The notes beneath the pieces were generated by a model that saw only the letters and a list, made by a program, of their open reading frames with translations, was not told the origin of the DNA and made no database searches. The position numbers were made by a program, and so were the translations under genes. A DNA stretch of 64,000 bases from Oscillospiraceae bacterium. Lineage in GTDB: Bacteria > Bacillota_A > Clostridia > Oscillospirales > Oscillospiraceae. Where the stretch lies: NCBI GenBank assembly GCA_017470325.1, contig JAFUES010000004.1, positions 12,441 to 76,440 on the forward strand, read 5' to 3'. Positions 40,215 through 48,315 of the stretch are shown here, piece after piece. Position 1 is the first letter of the stretch. Each line of letters starts with the position of its first letter.

Positions 40215-41099
40215 ATGAGTTACATCCTCAGCTGCTGCTCCACCGCCGATCTGAGCAAGGAGCATTTTGAAAGCCGCAACATCAACTATATCTGCTTCCA
40301 CTACGCCCTGGACGGAGTAGAGTACCCGGACGATCTGGGCCAGAGCATCCCCTTTGACGAGTTCTACGCCCGCATGTCCGCCGGGGCCGACACCCGCACC
40401 GCCCAGGTGAACGTGTCCGAATATGTGGACAGCTTTACCCCCTATCTGGAGGCGGGGCAGGATATCATCCATGTGTGCCTGTCCTCCGGCATCTCCGGCA
40501 CCATCAACTCCGCCCGCAACGCGGCGCTGATTTTGAAGGAGCGCTATCCCGAGCGGACCATCTATATCATCGATTCCCTGGGCGCCTCCTCCGGCTACGG
40601 CCTGATCATGGACACCGCCGCCACCAAGCGGGATGAGGGCATGGGCGTGGACGAGCTGGCTCAGTGGATCGAGGACAACAAGCTGAAGCTGCACCACTGG
40701 TTCTTCTCCTCGGACCTGACCTTCTTTGTCAAGGGCGGTCGCATCTCCAAGACGGCGGCGGTCTTCGGCGGATTGCTGGAGATCTGCCCGCTGATGAACA
40801 TGGACAATCTGGGCCGTTTGATTCCTCGCTTCAAGATCCGTACCAAGAAGCGGGTCATCAAGGAGATCGTCAAGAAGATGGAGGAGTTTGCCCAGGACGG
40901 CCTGGACTATTCCGGCAAGTGCTACATCAGCATGTCTGCCTGCTATGACGACGCCCGCGCCGTGGCCGATCTGGTGGAGGAGCGCTTCCCCAAGCTCAAC
41001 GGCAAGGTGGTCATCAACAACATCGGTACCACCATCGGCTCCCACACGGGACCGGGTACCGTGGCCCTGTTCTTCTGGGGCAGCGAGCGCGTGGATTGA
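40215..41099 (+). CDS. DegV family fatty-acid-binding protein (copy 3)
   Basis: A 294-residue DegV/FakB-type protein: SYILSCCSTADLSKEHF at the start, VCLSSGISGTINSARNA, FFSSDLTFFVKGGRISKTAA and IGSHTGPGTVALFFWGSE at the end. It differs clearly from the two other DegV copies (SCCSTADL in place of the more usual S-T-D-L start). The ATG at 40215 follows GGAAAGGAA; the longer frame upstream runs through the terminator of the previous gene. It is convergent with a GntR regulator. Confidence 0.92.
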   Translation: MSYILSCCSTADLSKEHFESRNINYICFHYALDGVEYPDDLGQSIPFDEFYARMSAGADTRTAQVNVSEYVDSFTPYLEAGQDIIHVCLSSGISGTINSARNAALILKERYPERTIYIIDSLGASSGYGLIMDTAATKRDEGMGVDELAQWIEDNKLKLHHWFFSSDLTFFVKGGRISKTAAVFGGLLEICPLMNMDNLGRLIPRFKIRTKKRVIKEIVKKMEEFAQDGLDYSGKCYISMSACYDDARAVADLVEERFPKLNGKVVINNIGTTIGSHTGPGTVALFFWGSERVD

Positions 41100-41114
41100 G
41101 AAAGACAGGAAATA

Positions 41115-41163
41115 CGCCAAGACCCCGGTCAAAGCGATTGCTTTGACCGGGGTCTTGGCGCTT
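41115..41163. terminator. strong bidirectional terminator
   Basis: A 21-bp perfect stem (41115-41135 with 41140-41160) with a GATT loop between DegV 3 and the convergent GntR regulator. Confidence 0.85.
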
Positions 41164-41170
41164 ATCGGCG

Positions 41171-41911
41171 TTACCGCGCTCGACGCTGGAGCGCAGAGAA
41201 AGGGTCCTCGGCGTCACCGGACAGGCTGGTGAAATTCAGACTGGTGCCGATATGCTCCTGCATGCACTGGCGCGCCAGCTCCGGCATGCGCATACGGATG
41301 GCGGAGACCACGGAGATGTGGTTGTATTTTACGCTGGACAGCCAGGGGTTATGCTCGTTGCCCTGCCGGACCACGAACTCCAACATGGAGGCCTGGTACA
41401 TGATGAGCTTGGGCAAGATCTGCTCATAGCTCTGGACGATGTAGGGGTTGCCGCAGGAGTCGATGATCAGGCGGTGGAAGGGCATGTCGGTGTCCTTCAT
41501 ACCGCGGATGTCCCGCTGCTCCACACTGTCCCGAAAGGCGTCGGCCAGCAGGGTCAGCTGCCGGACCACACCGTCGTCCGCATTGTAGGCGCACAGGGCG
41601 GCGGCCTCGCACTCGATGGCGTCCCGCACCCGATAGAGATGGATCATGTCCGGCAGGCTCAGCTCCAGGGCGTAGTTGCCGGCCTGACCGGGCTTGGACA
41701 CCACAAAGCCGATCTCGCTGAGACTGCTGATGGCCTCGGCCACGGGCGTGCGGGAGATGCCCAGGGACGAGGCGATCTGGTTGATATTCAGCCGGGAACC
41801 CGGCGCGATGCGCAGGCCCACGATCTCGTCGTACAGCAGCTTCATGACCAGGTCACGGAGCTTGGCGTCGGGATTGGCGTCGATGTATTCTTTCAGCTTA
41901 TATTTATCCAT
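41171..41911 (-). CDS. GntR-family regulator with FCD domain
   Basis: A 246-residue regulator. The N-terminal winged helix (about residues 15-80) has IAPGSRLNINQIASSLGISR and TPVAEAISSLSEIGFV; the C-terminal FCD domain contains RVRDAIECEAAALCAYN and the conserved DMPFHRLIIDSCGN histidine/aspartate segment that binds metal and a carboxylic acid ligand. The target is not evident: the gene stands alone. GGTGAG precedes the ATG at 41911. An imperfect inverted repeat GTATAAATGG / CCATGATAC (41926-41949) overlaps its -10 box and may be an autoregulatory site. Confidence 0.88.
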   Translation of the reverse strand: MDKYKLKEYIDANPDAKLRDLVMKLLYDEIVGLRIAPGSRLNINQIASSLGISRTPVAEAISSLSEIGFVVSKPGQAGNYALELSLPDMIHLYRVRDAIECEAAALCAYNADDGVVRQLTLLADAFRDSVEQRDIRGMKDTDMPFHRLIIDSCGNPYIVQSYEQILPKLIMYQASMLEFVVRQGNEHNPWLSSVKYNHISVVSAIRMRMPELARQCMQEHIGTSLNFTSLSGDAEDPFSALQRRAR

Positions 41912-41943
41912 AATCTCACCTGCGGTGTATAAATGGTAAATCC

Positions 41944-41973
41944 ATGATACACCCGCCGAAAAAGCTATGTCAA
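41944..41973 (-). promoter_or_regulatory. promoter of the GntR/FCD gene
   Basis: On the minus strand TTGACA (41973-41968) and TATCAT (41949-41944) are 18 bases apart. Confidence 0.6.
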
Positions 41974-42024
41974 TGCGAAAAATACAGTTTTTGGAACATC
42001 TGTGCCCGGTGCGACGTCTATTGC

Positions 42025-42053
42025 TTGGCACAGCGGGAGAAATCGTGTATACT
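42025..42053 (+). promoter_or_regulatory. sigma-A promoter of the acidic membrane protein gene
   Basis: TTGGCA (42025-42030) and TATACT (42048-42053) are 17 bases apart. Confidence 0.6.
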
Positions 42054-42108
42054 GTCGGTGGAATGAAATAGAATTCTGTGAACGCGATCTGCGTTTGGAG
42101 ACAAGGCC

Positions 42109-42927
42109 ATGAAAAAGGATTTGGAAGTGAAAGCCCCGGAACCGGCGGAAAAGGACCGGGGGAAAAAGCGCCGGGCCGCAGCCGCCGCGGTGGCTGTGGT
42201 CACCTCTGCCAGCATGGTGGTGGGCGGGATCTTTCAGTCGCCCGCGGATCTGCTGGAGGAACAGGATATCCTGCCCCAGGTGGTCTATACCGACGACGAC
42301 GATCTGGACAGCGGCGGCGGTGACGGCGGGGATGAAGACAGCGGCGACAACGGCAGTGAGCTTGAGGAAGAGGAAGAACAGAGCGGCCAGCGTGCCGGGC
42401 TCCGGCAGCGGATCCTTCAGTTGCCCTATGCGGTGCGGCTGTTGGTGGTGCTGCCCCTCTGGGCTCTGGGCTGGCTGCTGCTGACGGGCCTGTCCGCCCT
42501 GTGGGGCGCGGTGCTCTCCCCGGTGCTGGGCAAGGCCCTGGCCTGGCTGCTGCTGATCGGGGCGCTGCTGGGCGCCTTCCTGCTGGCGGGCAAGACCCTG
42601 TTTCCCGACCTGCCGGTGAAGAAGATCCTCAACAAGCGCAGCGTGCTTGGCCTGGTGATCGGCTCGGTGGTGTTGGGCGTTGCGGATATCGTGGTGCCGC
42701 TGTTCTGGGCGGAGTATACCCGGATCGAGAACATCGTGCGGGCCGTGGGTGTGCTGCTGGTGCTTGGCACCGTGACCGGGCTCTTTGCCCGGCGGGAGTT
42801 CCGGCGCCGGCGGGAGCTGGCAGCGGCAGCGGAAAAACCGGAGGAAGTGCAGCCGGAGGCTGCGCCCCGGCCCATGAGTCGGCAGGAGATTCTGGCCCTG
42901 GCGGACAGTGTCAGCCGTCCGCGATAA
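42109..42927 (+). CDS. membrane protein with acidic low-complexity linker, unknown function
   Basis: A 272-residue protein. A basic N-terminus (KKRRAAAAA) is followed by a hydrophobic helix (about 25-42). An acidic Asp/Glu/Gly-rich stretch (about 62-92) comes next, then about five membrane helices (110-235) and a charged cytoplasmic tail ending with MSRQEILALADSVSRPR. No known family is recognised. It lies just before cassette B on the same strand but has its own terminator, and cassette B has its own promoter. An association with the cassette is therefore possible but not shown. Confidence 0.75.
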   Translation: MKKDLEVKAPEPAEKDRGKKRRAAAAAVAVVTSASMVVGGIFQSPADLLEEQDILPQVVYTDDDDLDSGGGDGGDEDSGDNGSELEEEEEQSGQRAGLRQRILQLPYAVRLLVVLPLWALGWLLLTGLSALWGAVLSPVLGKALAWLLLIGALLGAFLLAGKTLFPDLPVKKILNKRSVLGLVIGSVVLGVADIVVPLFWAEYTRIENIVRAVGVLLVLGTVTGLFARREFRRRRELAAAAEKPEEVQPEAAPRPMSRQEILALADSVSRPR

Positions 42928-42944
42928 TAGAGAATATGTGTGAC

Positions 42945-42980
42945 CGCAGGGAGGCCTATGGGCCGCCCTGCGCTTTCTTT
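42945..42980 (+). terminator. terminator of the acidic membrane protein gene
   Basis: A 12-bp stem with one mismatch (42945-42956 with 42961-42972), followed by CTTTCTTT. Confidence 0.75.
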
Positions 42981-43013
42981 ATAAGAATTAAGAGTTTTCC
43001 AGGCAAGTATGTC

Positions 43014-43042
43014 TTGATTCAAAGCATGAAATCTGATATTAT
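43014..43042 (+). promoter_or_regulatory. sigma-A promoter of cassette B
   Basis: TTGATT (43014-43019) and TATTAT (43037-43042) are 17 bases apart, 39 bases before the first gene. Confidence 0.65.
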
Positions 43043-43081
43043 GTAAAGCAATAGTATGATCTTTTTGAAGGGGACATCCAT

Positions 43082-43711
43082 ATGGAAGGAAGAGTCAAGA
43101 AATTTTGGATCGCCATCACGGTCCTTCTGATCGCGGCGGTCCTGCTGCTGTGCATTTTTGCAGCCTGGCGCGGCTCGCTGTACATCAAGCCTTCGGGCAA
43201 TCCCCAGTATACGGTGTCCAATTTCTTTGATGCTCTGCTGGCGGAAAAGTATCAGCAGGCCTACGACTGCCTGAGCGACTACACCACTCTGGGGCTGGAA
43301 AACGAGCCGGAGAGCGACGAAGCCCGGCTGGTCTATCAGGCGCTGAAGGACAGCTATTCCTATGAGCTTGTGGGCCGCTGCGAGGAAAACCAGATGGAAG
43401 CGGTACAGCGGGTCAGCTTCACCTATCTGAACGTCAAGCGGGTGGAGGCGGAGATCACCAAGCGGGTGAACACCGTACTGGCGCTGCTGGTGGCGGAAAA
43501 GCCCCGCAACGAGGTCTATGACGCCAACGACCAGTATCTGCCGGAGCTGACGGACGAGGTGTATCTCCGGGCTTTGGAGCAGGTGCTGGAATCCCCGAGC
43601 TTTTATTACAGCACCGTGGAGTTCGATGTGGAGTTGTCCTACATGGACGGCCAGTGGCTGATGAAGACCAATCCGACCCTGTTCAACGCCCTCATGGGCG
43701 GCGAGAGCTGA
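43082..43711 (+). CDS. membrane-anchored NTF2-like domain protein (cassette B, gene 1)
   Basis: A 209-residue protein with an N-terminal membrane helix (about residues 7-28) and an extracytoplasmic domain that starts KPSGNPQYTVSNFFDALL. The domain pattern (early helix pair, YDCLSDYTTLGLENEP, then paired strands) suggests an NTF2-like or DUF4878-type fold; that fold call is tentative. It is homologous to the C-terminal 200 residues of the serine hydrolase fusion in cassette A. The gene ends 15 bases before the glycosidase gene. A binding or scaffolding role for the partner proteins is plausible. Confidence 0.75.
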   Translation: MEGRVKKFWIAITVLLIAAVLLLCIFAAWRGSLYIKPSGNPQYTVSNFFDALLAEKYQQAYDCLSDYTTLGLENEPESDEARLVYQALKDSYSYELVGRCEENQMEAVQRVSFTYLNVKRVEAEITKRVNTVLALLVAEKPRNEVYDANDQYLPELTDEVYLRALEQVLESPSFYYSTVEFDVELSYMDGQWLMKTNPTLFNALMGGES

Positions 43712-43726
43712 TAGGGGGTGAAGGGT

Positions 43727-45364
43727 TTGAGCGATAAGGAATTCGATTTCGAGCTGGAAGACATCATCGCGGAGTTCAACGACTACACCATTCCCGAGCC
43801 CCGCAAACGCCGCCGCCGGACGCCTGTCCCCGCGGCGGAGGTCGCCGCGCCTGTAACCGCAGAGACGGCGCCTGCCCCGGCGGAGCCGGTGGAAGAGCCG
43901 GTCCCAGGTCCGGAGGAGCCAGTATACGAGGAGCTCCCCGTGCCGGAGGCGGCCCCGGAGCCCGCGGCTGAGGCGCCCCCGGTTTTTGAGATCGTACATA
44001 CCCCGAAGCACGCGGCGCCGGAAGCGGAAAAAGAGCCGGAGCCGGAACCGGAAGAGCCCCCCGAGGAAAAGCCAAAAAAGAAAAAGGGAAAGAAGAAGAA
44101 CAAAGACCTGGACGAGGACGAGGACGCCGAGCCGGTCAAGCCCACGGCGGCGGGGAAGGCCTCTGCCGGAAAGCCCAAAAAGGACAGCGTGGGCAAGCGC
44201 ATCGGCCTGGGCTTGCTGAGCCTGATCTTCGCGGCGATCTCCCTGGTGTGCCTGGCCTGGTGTATGCAGAACATCCATCCGGAGACCACCACCGTGGAGG
44301 TCAGCCGGGGCACCGCTACCGCCAACCTGGTCTCCCGTCTGAACACCAGCGTGTACAACTCCAAGGCCTCCGCCCTGGGTGAGATCGTGTATATCCGTAA
44401 GCAGTACACCATCCCGGAGGAGGATCTGGTGGCGCCCAAGCCCAATCCCGCCTGCTACGGCACCCTGAGCATCGACCGGGCGGAGGAAGTGCTGGATGTG
44501 ATCCAGAAGGCCAGGGATTCCGGCCTGCTGGACGGACAGGATGTGATCTTTGATCCCAACGTCAGCTTCTATTACGATTCCACCATCCAGTATTACTGTG
44601 ACGATACCATCCTGGTCATCTGCTGGAAGGAGCTGATCGACGGGTATACCTGCAGCTGCTGCGAGGTAAAGATCGCCGACGCCTCCCAGTTCAGGCGCAA
44701 GATCACCGACGATACCTTTGGCTCCGCCATGCAGCTGTTCGCCACCGAGCTTTCCAACAGTGTCAACGCCGTGGTGGCCATGAACGCGGACTACTACGGC
44801 TTCCGCGATTTCGGCATCATGGCCTATAACCGGCACCTGTACCGCATGGACGAGAGCGTGTACACCGGTATGTATAAGAAGTATAACTGCGTGGACACCT
44901 GCTTTGTCACGGCAGAGGGCGAGTTCTTGTATGTGCACCGGCTGGATGAATATAGCTGGGAGGAAATGGAGCAGTACATCAAGGACAACAATGTGCTCTT
45001 CTCCATCTCCTTCGGACCTGTCCTGATCGAGAACGGCGAGCTGCAGGTCTGCGACTGGTACCCGGCGGGCGAGATCGACAAGGGTTACTCCCGTGCCGGC
45101 ATCGGTATCTACGACGATCTGCATTACTACTACATGTCCCTGAACCACTCACCCGAGCGGGCGGCCCGCTGGACGGTGAATGAGTTCGGCAAACAGATGT
45201 ACAACAAGGGCCTGCGCAGCGCCTATTGCCTGGACGGCGGCCAGACCAGCGAGATCGTCTTCCAGGGCGAGCCGTACAACTACATCGACTTCGGCGCGGA
45301 GCGCAAGGTCACGGATATCATCTACTTTGCCACGGCCATTCCGGAATCGGAGGTGACGTCATGA
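43727..45364 (+). CDS. membrane-anchored phosphodiester glycosidase domain protein (cassette B, gene 2)
   Basis: About 545 residues. The N-terminus carries the motif EFDFELEDIIAEFND, then a long Pro/Glu/Lys-rich cytoplasmic region (to about 160), one membrane helix (about 163-185), and an extracytoplasmic NAGPA-type phosphodiester glycosidase domain. Blocks are VVAMNADYYGFRDFG, FGPVLIENGE and AYCLDGGQTSEIVF. It is a paralogue of 19946-21367. The TTG at 43727 is preferred as start: it stands at the same distance from the AGGGGGTG site as GTG 21367 does in cassette A. GTG 43718 overlaps that site and is the alternative. Confidence 0.8.
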   Translation: MSDKEFDFELEDIIAEFNDYTIPEPRKRRRRTPVPAAEVAAPVTAETAPAPAEPVEEPVPGPEEPVYEELPVPEAAPEPAAEAPPVFEIVHTPKHAAPEAEKEPEPEPEEPPEEKPKKKKGKKKNKDLDEDEDAEPVKPTAAGKASAGKPKKDSVGKRIGLGLLSLIFAAISLVCLAWCMQNIHPETTTVEVSRGTATANLVSRLNTSVYNSKASALGEIVYIRKQYTIPEEDLVAPKPNPACYGTLSIDRAEEVLDVIQKARDSGLLDGQDVIFDPNVSFYYDSTIQYYCDDTILVICWKELIDGYTCSCCEVKIADASQFRRKITDDTFGSAMQLFATELSNSVNAVVAMNADYYGFRDFGIMAYNRHLYRMDESVYTGMYKKYNCVDTCFVTAEGEFLYVHRLDEYSWEEMEQYIKDNNVLFSISFGPVLIENGELQVCDWYPAGEIDKGYSRAGIGIYDDLHYYYMSLNHSPERAARWTVNEFGKQMYNKGLRSAYCLDGGQTSEIVFQGEPYNYIDFGAERKVTDIIYFATAIPESEVTS

Positions 45365-46404
45365 ATCCCATTGCCATCTATACCGGCGACCTCACCATCT
45401 ACTGGAGCGGCATCATCATCGCCATCGGCATCGCGGTAGCCCTGACCATGACTCTGGCTCTGTATCCCATGAGCGGCCGGAACAACGCGGCGGTGTGGGT
45501 CATGTTCCCCTTCGCGCTGTTCTTCTCCGTGGTCTTCGCCCGGGTGATCTATTGGTACTGCCACATCGAGCAGTACAGCTCCATCCGCCAGGCCCTGCTG
45601 GATTATTCCACCGGCAGCTTCTGCCTGCCCGGCGTGATCCTGGGCACCTGGCTGGGGGCCCTGGTGGCGCGGATGCTGAATCTCACCGACAGCGCCGGGC
45701 GTCTGCTGGACGCGGCCTCCCCGGGCATGGCGCTGTGCATCGGCATCATCCGCCTGAGCGCCCTGTTCAACAACTCCGTGCGCAGCCACATCATCATCAC
45801 CGACAAGGTGTTCCAGCGTCTGCCCACAGCGGTGGCCTTTACCGACTCCGCCGGCAACACCAACTACCGCTTTGCCACCTTCGCCGTGCAGGCTCTGTTG
45901 ATGCTGCTGGTGACCATCCTGCTGATCGTGTTCTACTGCGACCACCGGGACGACCGGCTGCGGGGCGGCAACAAGGGCGGCAATGTGGCCCGGCGCTTCC
46001 TGCTGTACTACGGCGCGGTGGAGATCATCATGGATTCCACCCGGTACGACTCCCACCTGTATCACTTCACCTTTATCAAGCGCCTCAACCCCTACGCCTC
46101 CTTCATCAGCGTGGCCCAGGTTTTCGCGGCGGTGACCATCCTCTGCGTGCTGATCCACTATATGAAGGTCTCGGTGAAGGCCCGGGGCTGGAAGTGGTAT
46201 CACGTGGTGCTGCTGCTGGTGTATCTGGCCTCCCTCATCGGGGTGGGCTACTTTGGCGAATACAAGGTCCAGCGCACCGGCCTCTACGCCCGCTGCTACA
46301 TCATCCAGGGCGTCTCCCTGCTGGTGATGGTCTGGGTGGTGTGCATCCTGTACCGCAGCTGCAAGGCCAAAAAGAAACGCCGTCCGGCTTTCGCGGACGA
46401 CTAG
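45361..46404 (+). CDS. Lgt-like polytopic membrane protein (cassette B, gene 3)
   Basis: A 347-residue protein with about eight membrane helices, paralogous to 18957-19949 over its whole length (MNPIAIY/MNPVAIA start, IYWYCHIEQYSS, STGSFCLPGV, RLLDAASPGM, RFATF, DSTRYDSH). It resembles prolipoprotein diacylglyceryl transferase, but the signature region reads IIRLSALFNNS instead of GRxGNFxN. Arg and a later Asn are kept, the glycines are not. The start overlaps the glycosidase stop by 4 bases. The conserved linkage in both cassettes suggests that it acts on, or together with, the glycosidase. Confidence 0.72.
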   Translation: MNPIAIYTGDLTIYWSGIIIAIGIAVALTMTLALYPMSGRNNAAVWVMFPFALFFSVVFARVIYWYCHIEQYSSIRQALLDYSTGSFCLPGVILGTWLGALVARMLNLTDSAGRLLDAASPGMALCIGIIRLSALFNNSVRSHIIITDKVFQRLPTAVAFTDSAGNTNYRFATFAVQALLMLLVTILLIVFYCDHRDDRLRGGNKGGNVARRFLLYYGAVEIIMDSTRYDSHLYHFTFIKRLNPYASFISVAQVFAAVTILCVLIHYMKVSVKARGWKWYHVVLLLVYLASLIGVGYFGEYKVQRTGLYARCYIIQGVSLLVMVWVVCILYRSCKAKKKRRPAFADD

Positions 46405-46419
46405 AACTGCATCATGACG

Positions 46420-46454
46420 AGACGAGCGGTCCGAACAGACCGCTCGTCTTTTTG
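46420..46454. terminator. terminator between cassette B and the amt gene
   Basis: A 12-bp perfect stem (46420-46431 with 46438-46449), followed by TTTTGC on the plus strand. Confidence 0.8.
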
Positions 46455-46465
46455 CATATTCGTTT

Positions 46466-48217
46466 TTATTCCACGTCCTGCAGGGCCCAGTAGTTTTCCT
46501 CACCCGTGCGGATCTTCACCACCCGGCTCACGTTGTACACAAAGATCTTGCCGTCGCCGATGTGCCCGGTATACAGAGTCTTCTTGGCGGTGTCGATGAC
46601 CTTCTGTACCGGGATCTTGGCCACGATCACCTCCACCTTGATCTTGGGGATCAGCGTCAGGTCCACCGCCGCGCCGCGGTAGCGCTCGGAGGAGCCCCGC
46701 TGGATGCCGCTGCCCATGACCTGGGTCACCGTCATGCCGGTGACGCCCAGCTCGTTGAGGGCCTTTTTCAGCGCGTCGAACATGCTCAGGCGGCAGAGGA
46801 TGCTGACCTTGTAGATGCCGCTGTCGAAGCCAGCGGCCAGGGGCGCCTCCTGCTGCACCGGCACGGCGGCGTTGTGGAGGACGGAGTCGGCCTTGTCATA
46901 GTCGCTCTCGCCCAGGTCGGTGTTCTCGTTGACGTCCATGGTCATGCCGGTGGGGTCGCTGATGGCGAAGCCGGAGTAGGCGGAGGGGAGACCGTGCTCG
47001 TGGATGTCCAGGCCGTCGATCTCCACCTGAGCGCTGACCCGCAGGCCGATGGTCTTGTCGATGAGCTTGAAGGCCACGAACATGACGGCCAGCACGTAGA
47101 CGATCACGCTGGCAAAGCCCAGCAGCTGGATGCCCAGCTGCCGCAGTCCGCCGCCGTAGAATAGGCCAAGGCCCACGCCGTCGTCGCCGGTGGAAAAGAG
47201 CCCCACTGCGATGGTGCCCCAGATGCCGCAGACCATGTGCACCGAGACGGCGCCCACCGGGTCGTCGATCCTGGCCTTGTTATCGAAAAACTCCACGCTC
47301 AGCACCACCAGGAAGCCCGCGATCAGACCGATCCAGAAGGCGCCGAAGGGGGAGACGCAGTCACAGGGGGCGGTGATGGCCACCAGTCCCGCCAGGGCCG
47401 CGTTCAGAGTCATGGACACGTCGGGCTTGCCGTAGCGAAGCCAGGTAAAAATCATGGCGGTCAGGGTGGAGACCGCGGCGGCCAGGTTGGTGGTCATGAA
47501 GGCCAGGCTCGCGCTCTCCGCGGCGGCGCTGTCGGCCATGGCCACGGTGGAGCCGCCGTTGAAGCCGAACCAGCAGAACCAGAGGATGAACACGCCCAGG
47601 GCGCAGGCGGTCAGGTTGTGGCCGGGTATGGCCCGCGCCTTGCCGCTGCTGTCATATTTGCCGATGCGGGGCCCCAGCATCCAGGCGCCCAGACAGGCGA
47701 TGGCGCCGCCCACCATGTGCACGCAGGTGCTGCCCGCGAAATCGTGAAAGCCCAGCTGATATAGCCAGCCGCCGCCCCAGATCCAGTGCCCGCTGATGGG
47801 GTAGACCAGCAGGGAGATGACCGCGGAATACACACAGTAGGCCTTGAAGTTGGTGCGCTCCGCCATGGAGCCGGAGACGATGGTGGCGGAGGTGGCGCAG
47901 AACACCGTCTGGAAGATCACATAGCACCACAGGGGCATGGTCTGGGGCACCACGCTGTTGGCGGCGGTGTAGGCATGGCGGATCATGGGGTCCAGACCGC
48001 CCAGAAAGGCGCCGGTGCCGCCGAACATCAGTCCGAAGCCCACCAGCCAGAAGCAGGGGGTGCCGATGCAGAAGTCCATCAGGTTTTTCATCAGGATGTT
48101 GCCGGTGTTTTTGGCCCGGGTCAGCCCGGCCTCGCAGAGGGAAAAGCCCGCCTGCATGAAGAAGACCAGAGCGGCACAGAGCAGGACCCAGCTTACAGTC
48201 GTGACTTCGTATTCCAT
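46466..48217 (-). CDS. ammonium transporter fused to a P-II regulatory domain
   Basis: A 583-residue protein. Residues 1 to about 405 are a complete Amt channel with 11 helices (FFMQAGFSLCEAGLTRAKN, AGSTCVHMVGGAIACLGAWM, GCIWG-like VHMVCGIWGT). After a linker, the last 115 or so residues form a GlnB/PII domain: YKVSILCRLSMFDALKKALN, MTVTQVMGSGIQRG, PKIKVEVIVAK and HIGDGKIFVYNV. Normally PII is a separate protein that plugs the channel. Fusion puts sensor and channel in one chain, as known in some Clostridia. AAGGAGG precedes the ATG, and a terminator-like leader hairpin precedes that. Confidence 0.92.
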   Translation of the reverse strand: MEYEVTTVSWVLLCAALVFFMQAGFSLCEAGLTRAKNTGNILMKNLMDFCIGTPCFWLVGFGLMFGGTGAFLGGLDPMIRHAYTAANSVVPQTMPLWCYVIFQTVFCATSATIVSGSMAERTNFKAYCVYSAVISLLVYPISGHWIWGGGWLYQLGFHDFAGSTCVHMVGGAIACLGAWMLGPRIGKYDSSGKARAIPGHNLTACALGVFILWFCWFGFNGGSTVAMADSAAAESASLAFMTTNLAAAVSTLTAMIFTWLRYGKPDVSMTLNAALAGLVAITAPCDCVSPFGAFWIGLIAGFLVVLSVEFFDNKARIDDPVGAVSVHMVCGIWGTIAVGLFSTGDDGVGLGLFYGGGLRQLGIQLLGFASVIVYVLAVMFVAFKLIDKTIGLRVSAQVEIDGLDIHEHGLPSAYSGFAISDPTGMTMDVNENTDLGESDYDKADSVLHNAAVPVQQEAPLAAGFDSGIYKVSILCRLSMFDALKKALNELGVTGMTVTQVMGSGIQRGSSERYRGAAVDLTLIPKIKVEVIVAKIPVQKVIDTAKKTLYTGHIGDGKIFVYNVSRVVKIRTGEENYWALQDVE

Positions 48218-48229
48218 GGGGATTCCTCC

Positions 48230-48273
48230 TTAAACAAAGAAAAGGCGCTCCGAGCATCACTCGGAACGCCTTT
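48230..48273 (-). promoter_or_regulatory. terminator-like hairpin in the amt leader (possible attenuator)
   Basis: On the minus strand a 14-bp stem with one mismatch (48273-48260 with 48254-48241) and a 5-base loop is followed by TTTTCTTTGTTT. Then come AAGGAGG and the start codon. It lies between the promoter and the gene, so it can only act on amt transcription itself. Confidence 0.6.
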
Positions 48274-48286
48274 GTTCGATGGGCCT

Positions 48287-48315
48287 ATTTTAGGTGGAAC
48301 TGCCCAAAAAGTCAA
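48287..48315 (-). promoter_or_regulatory. sigma-A promoter of amt
   Basis: On the minus strand TTGACT (48315-48310) and TAAAAT (48292-48287) are 17 bases apart. The expected leader is only about 60 bases and consists mostly of the hairpin at 48230-48273. Confidence 0.65.
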
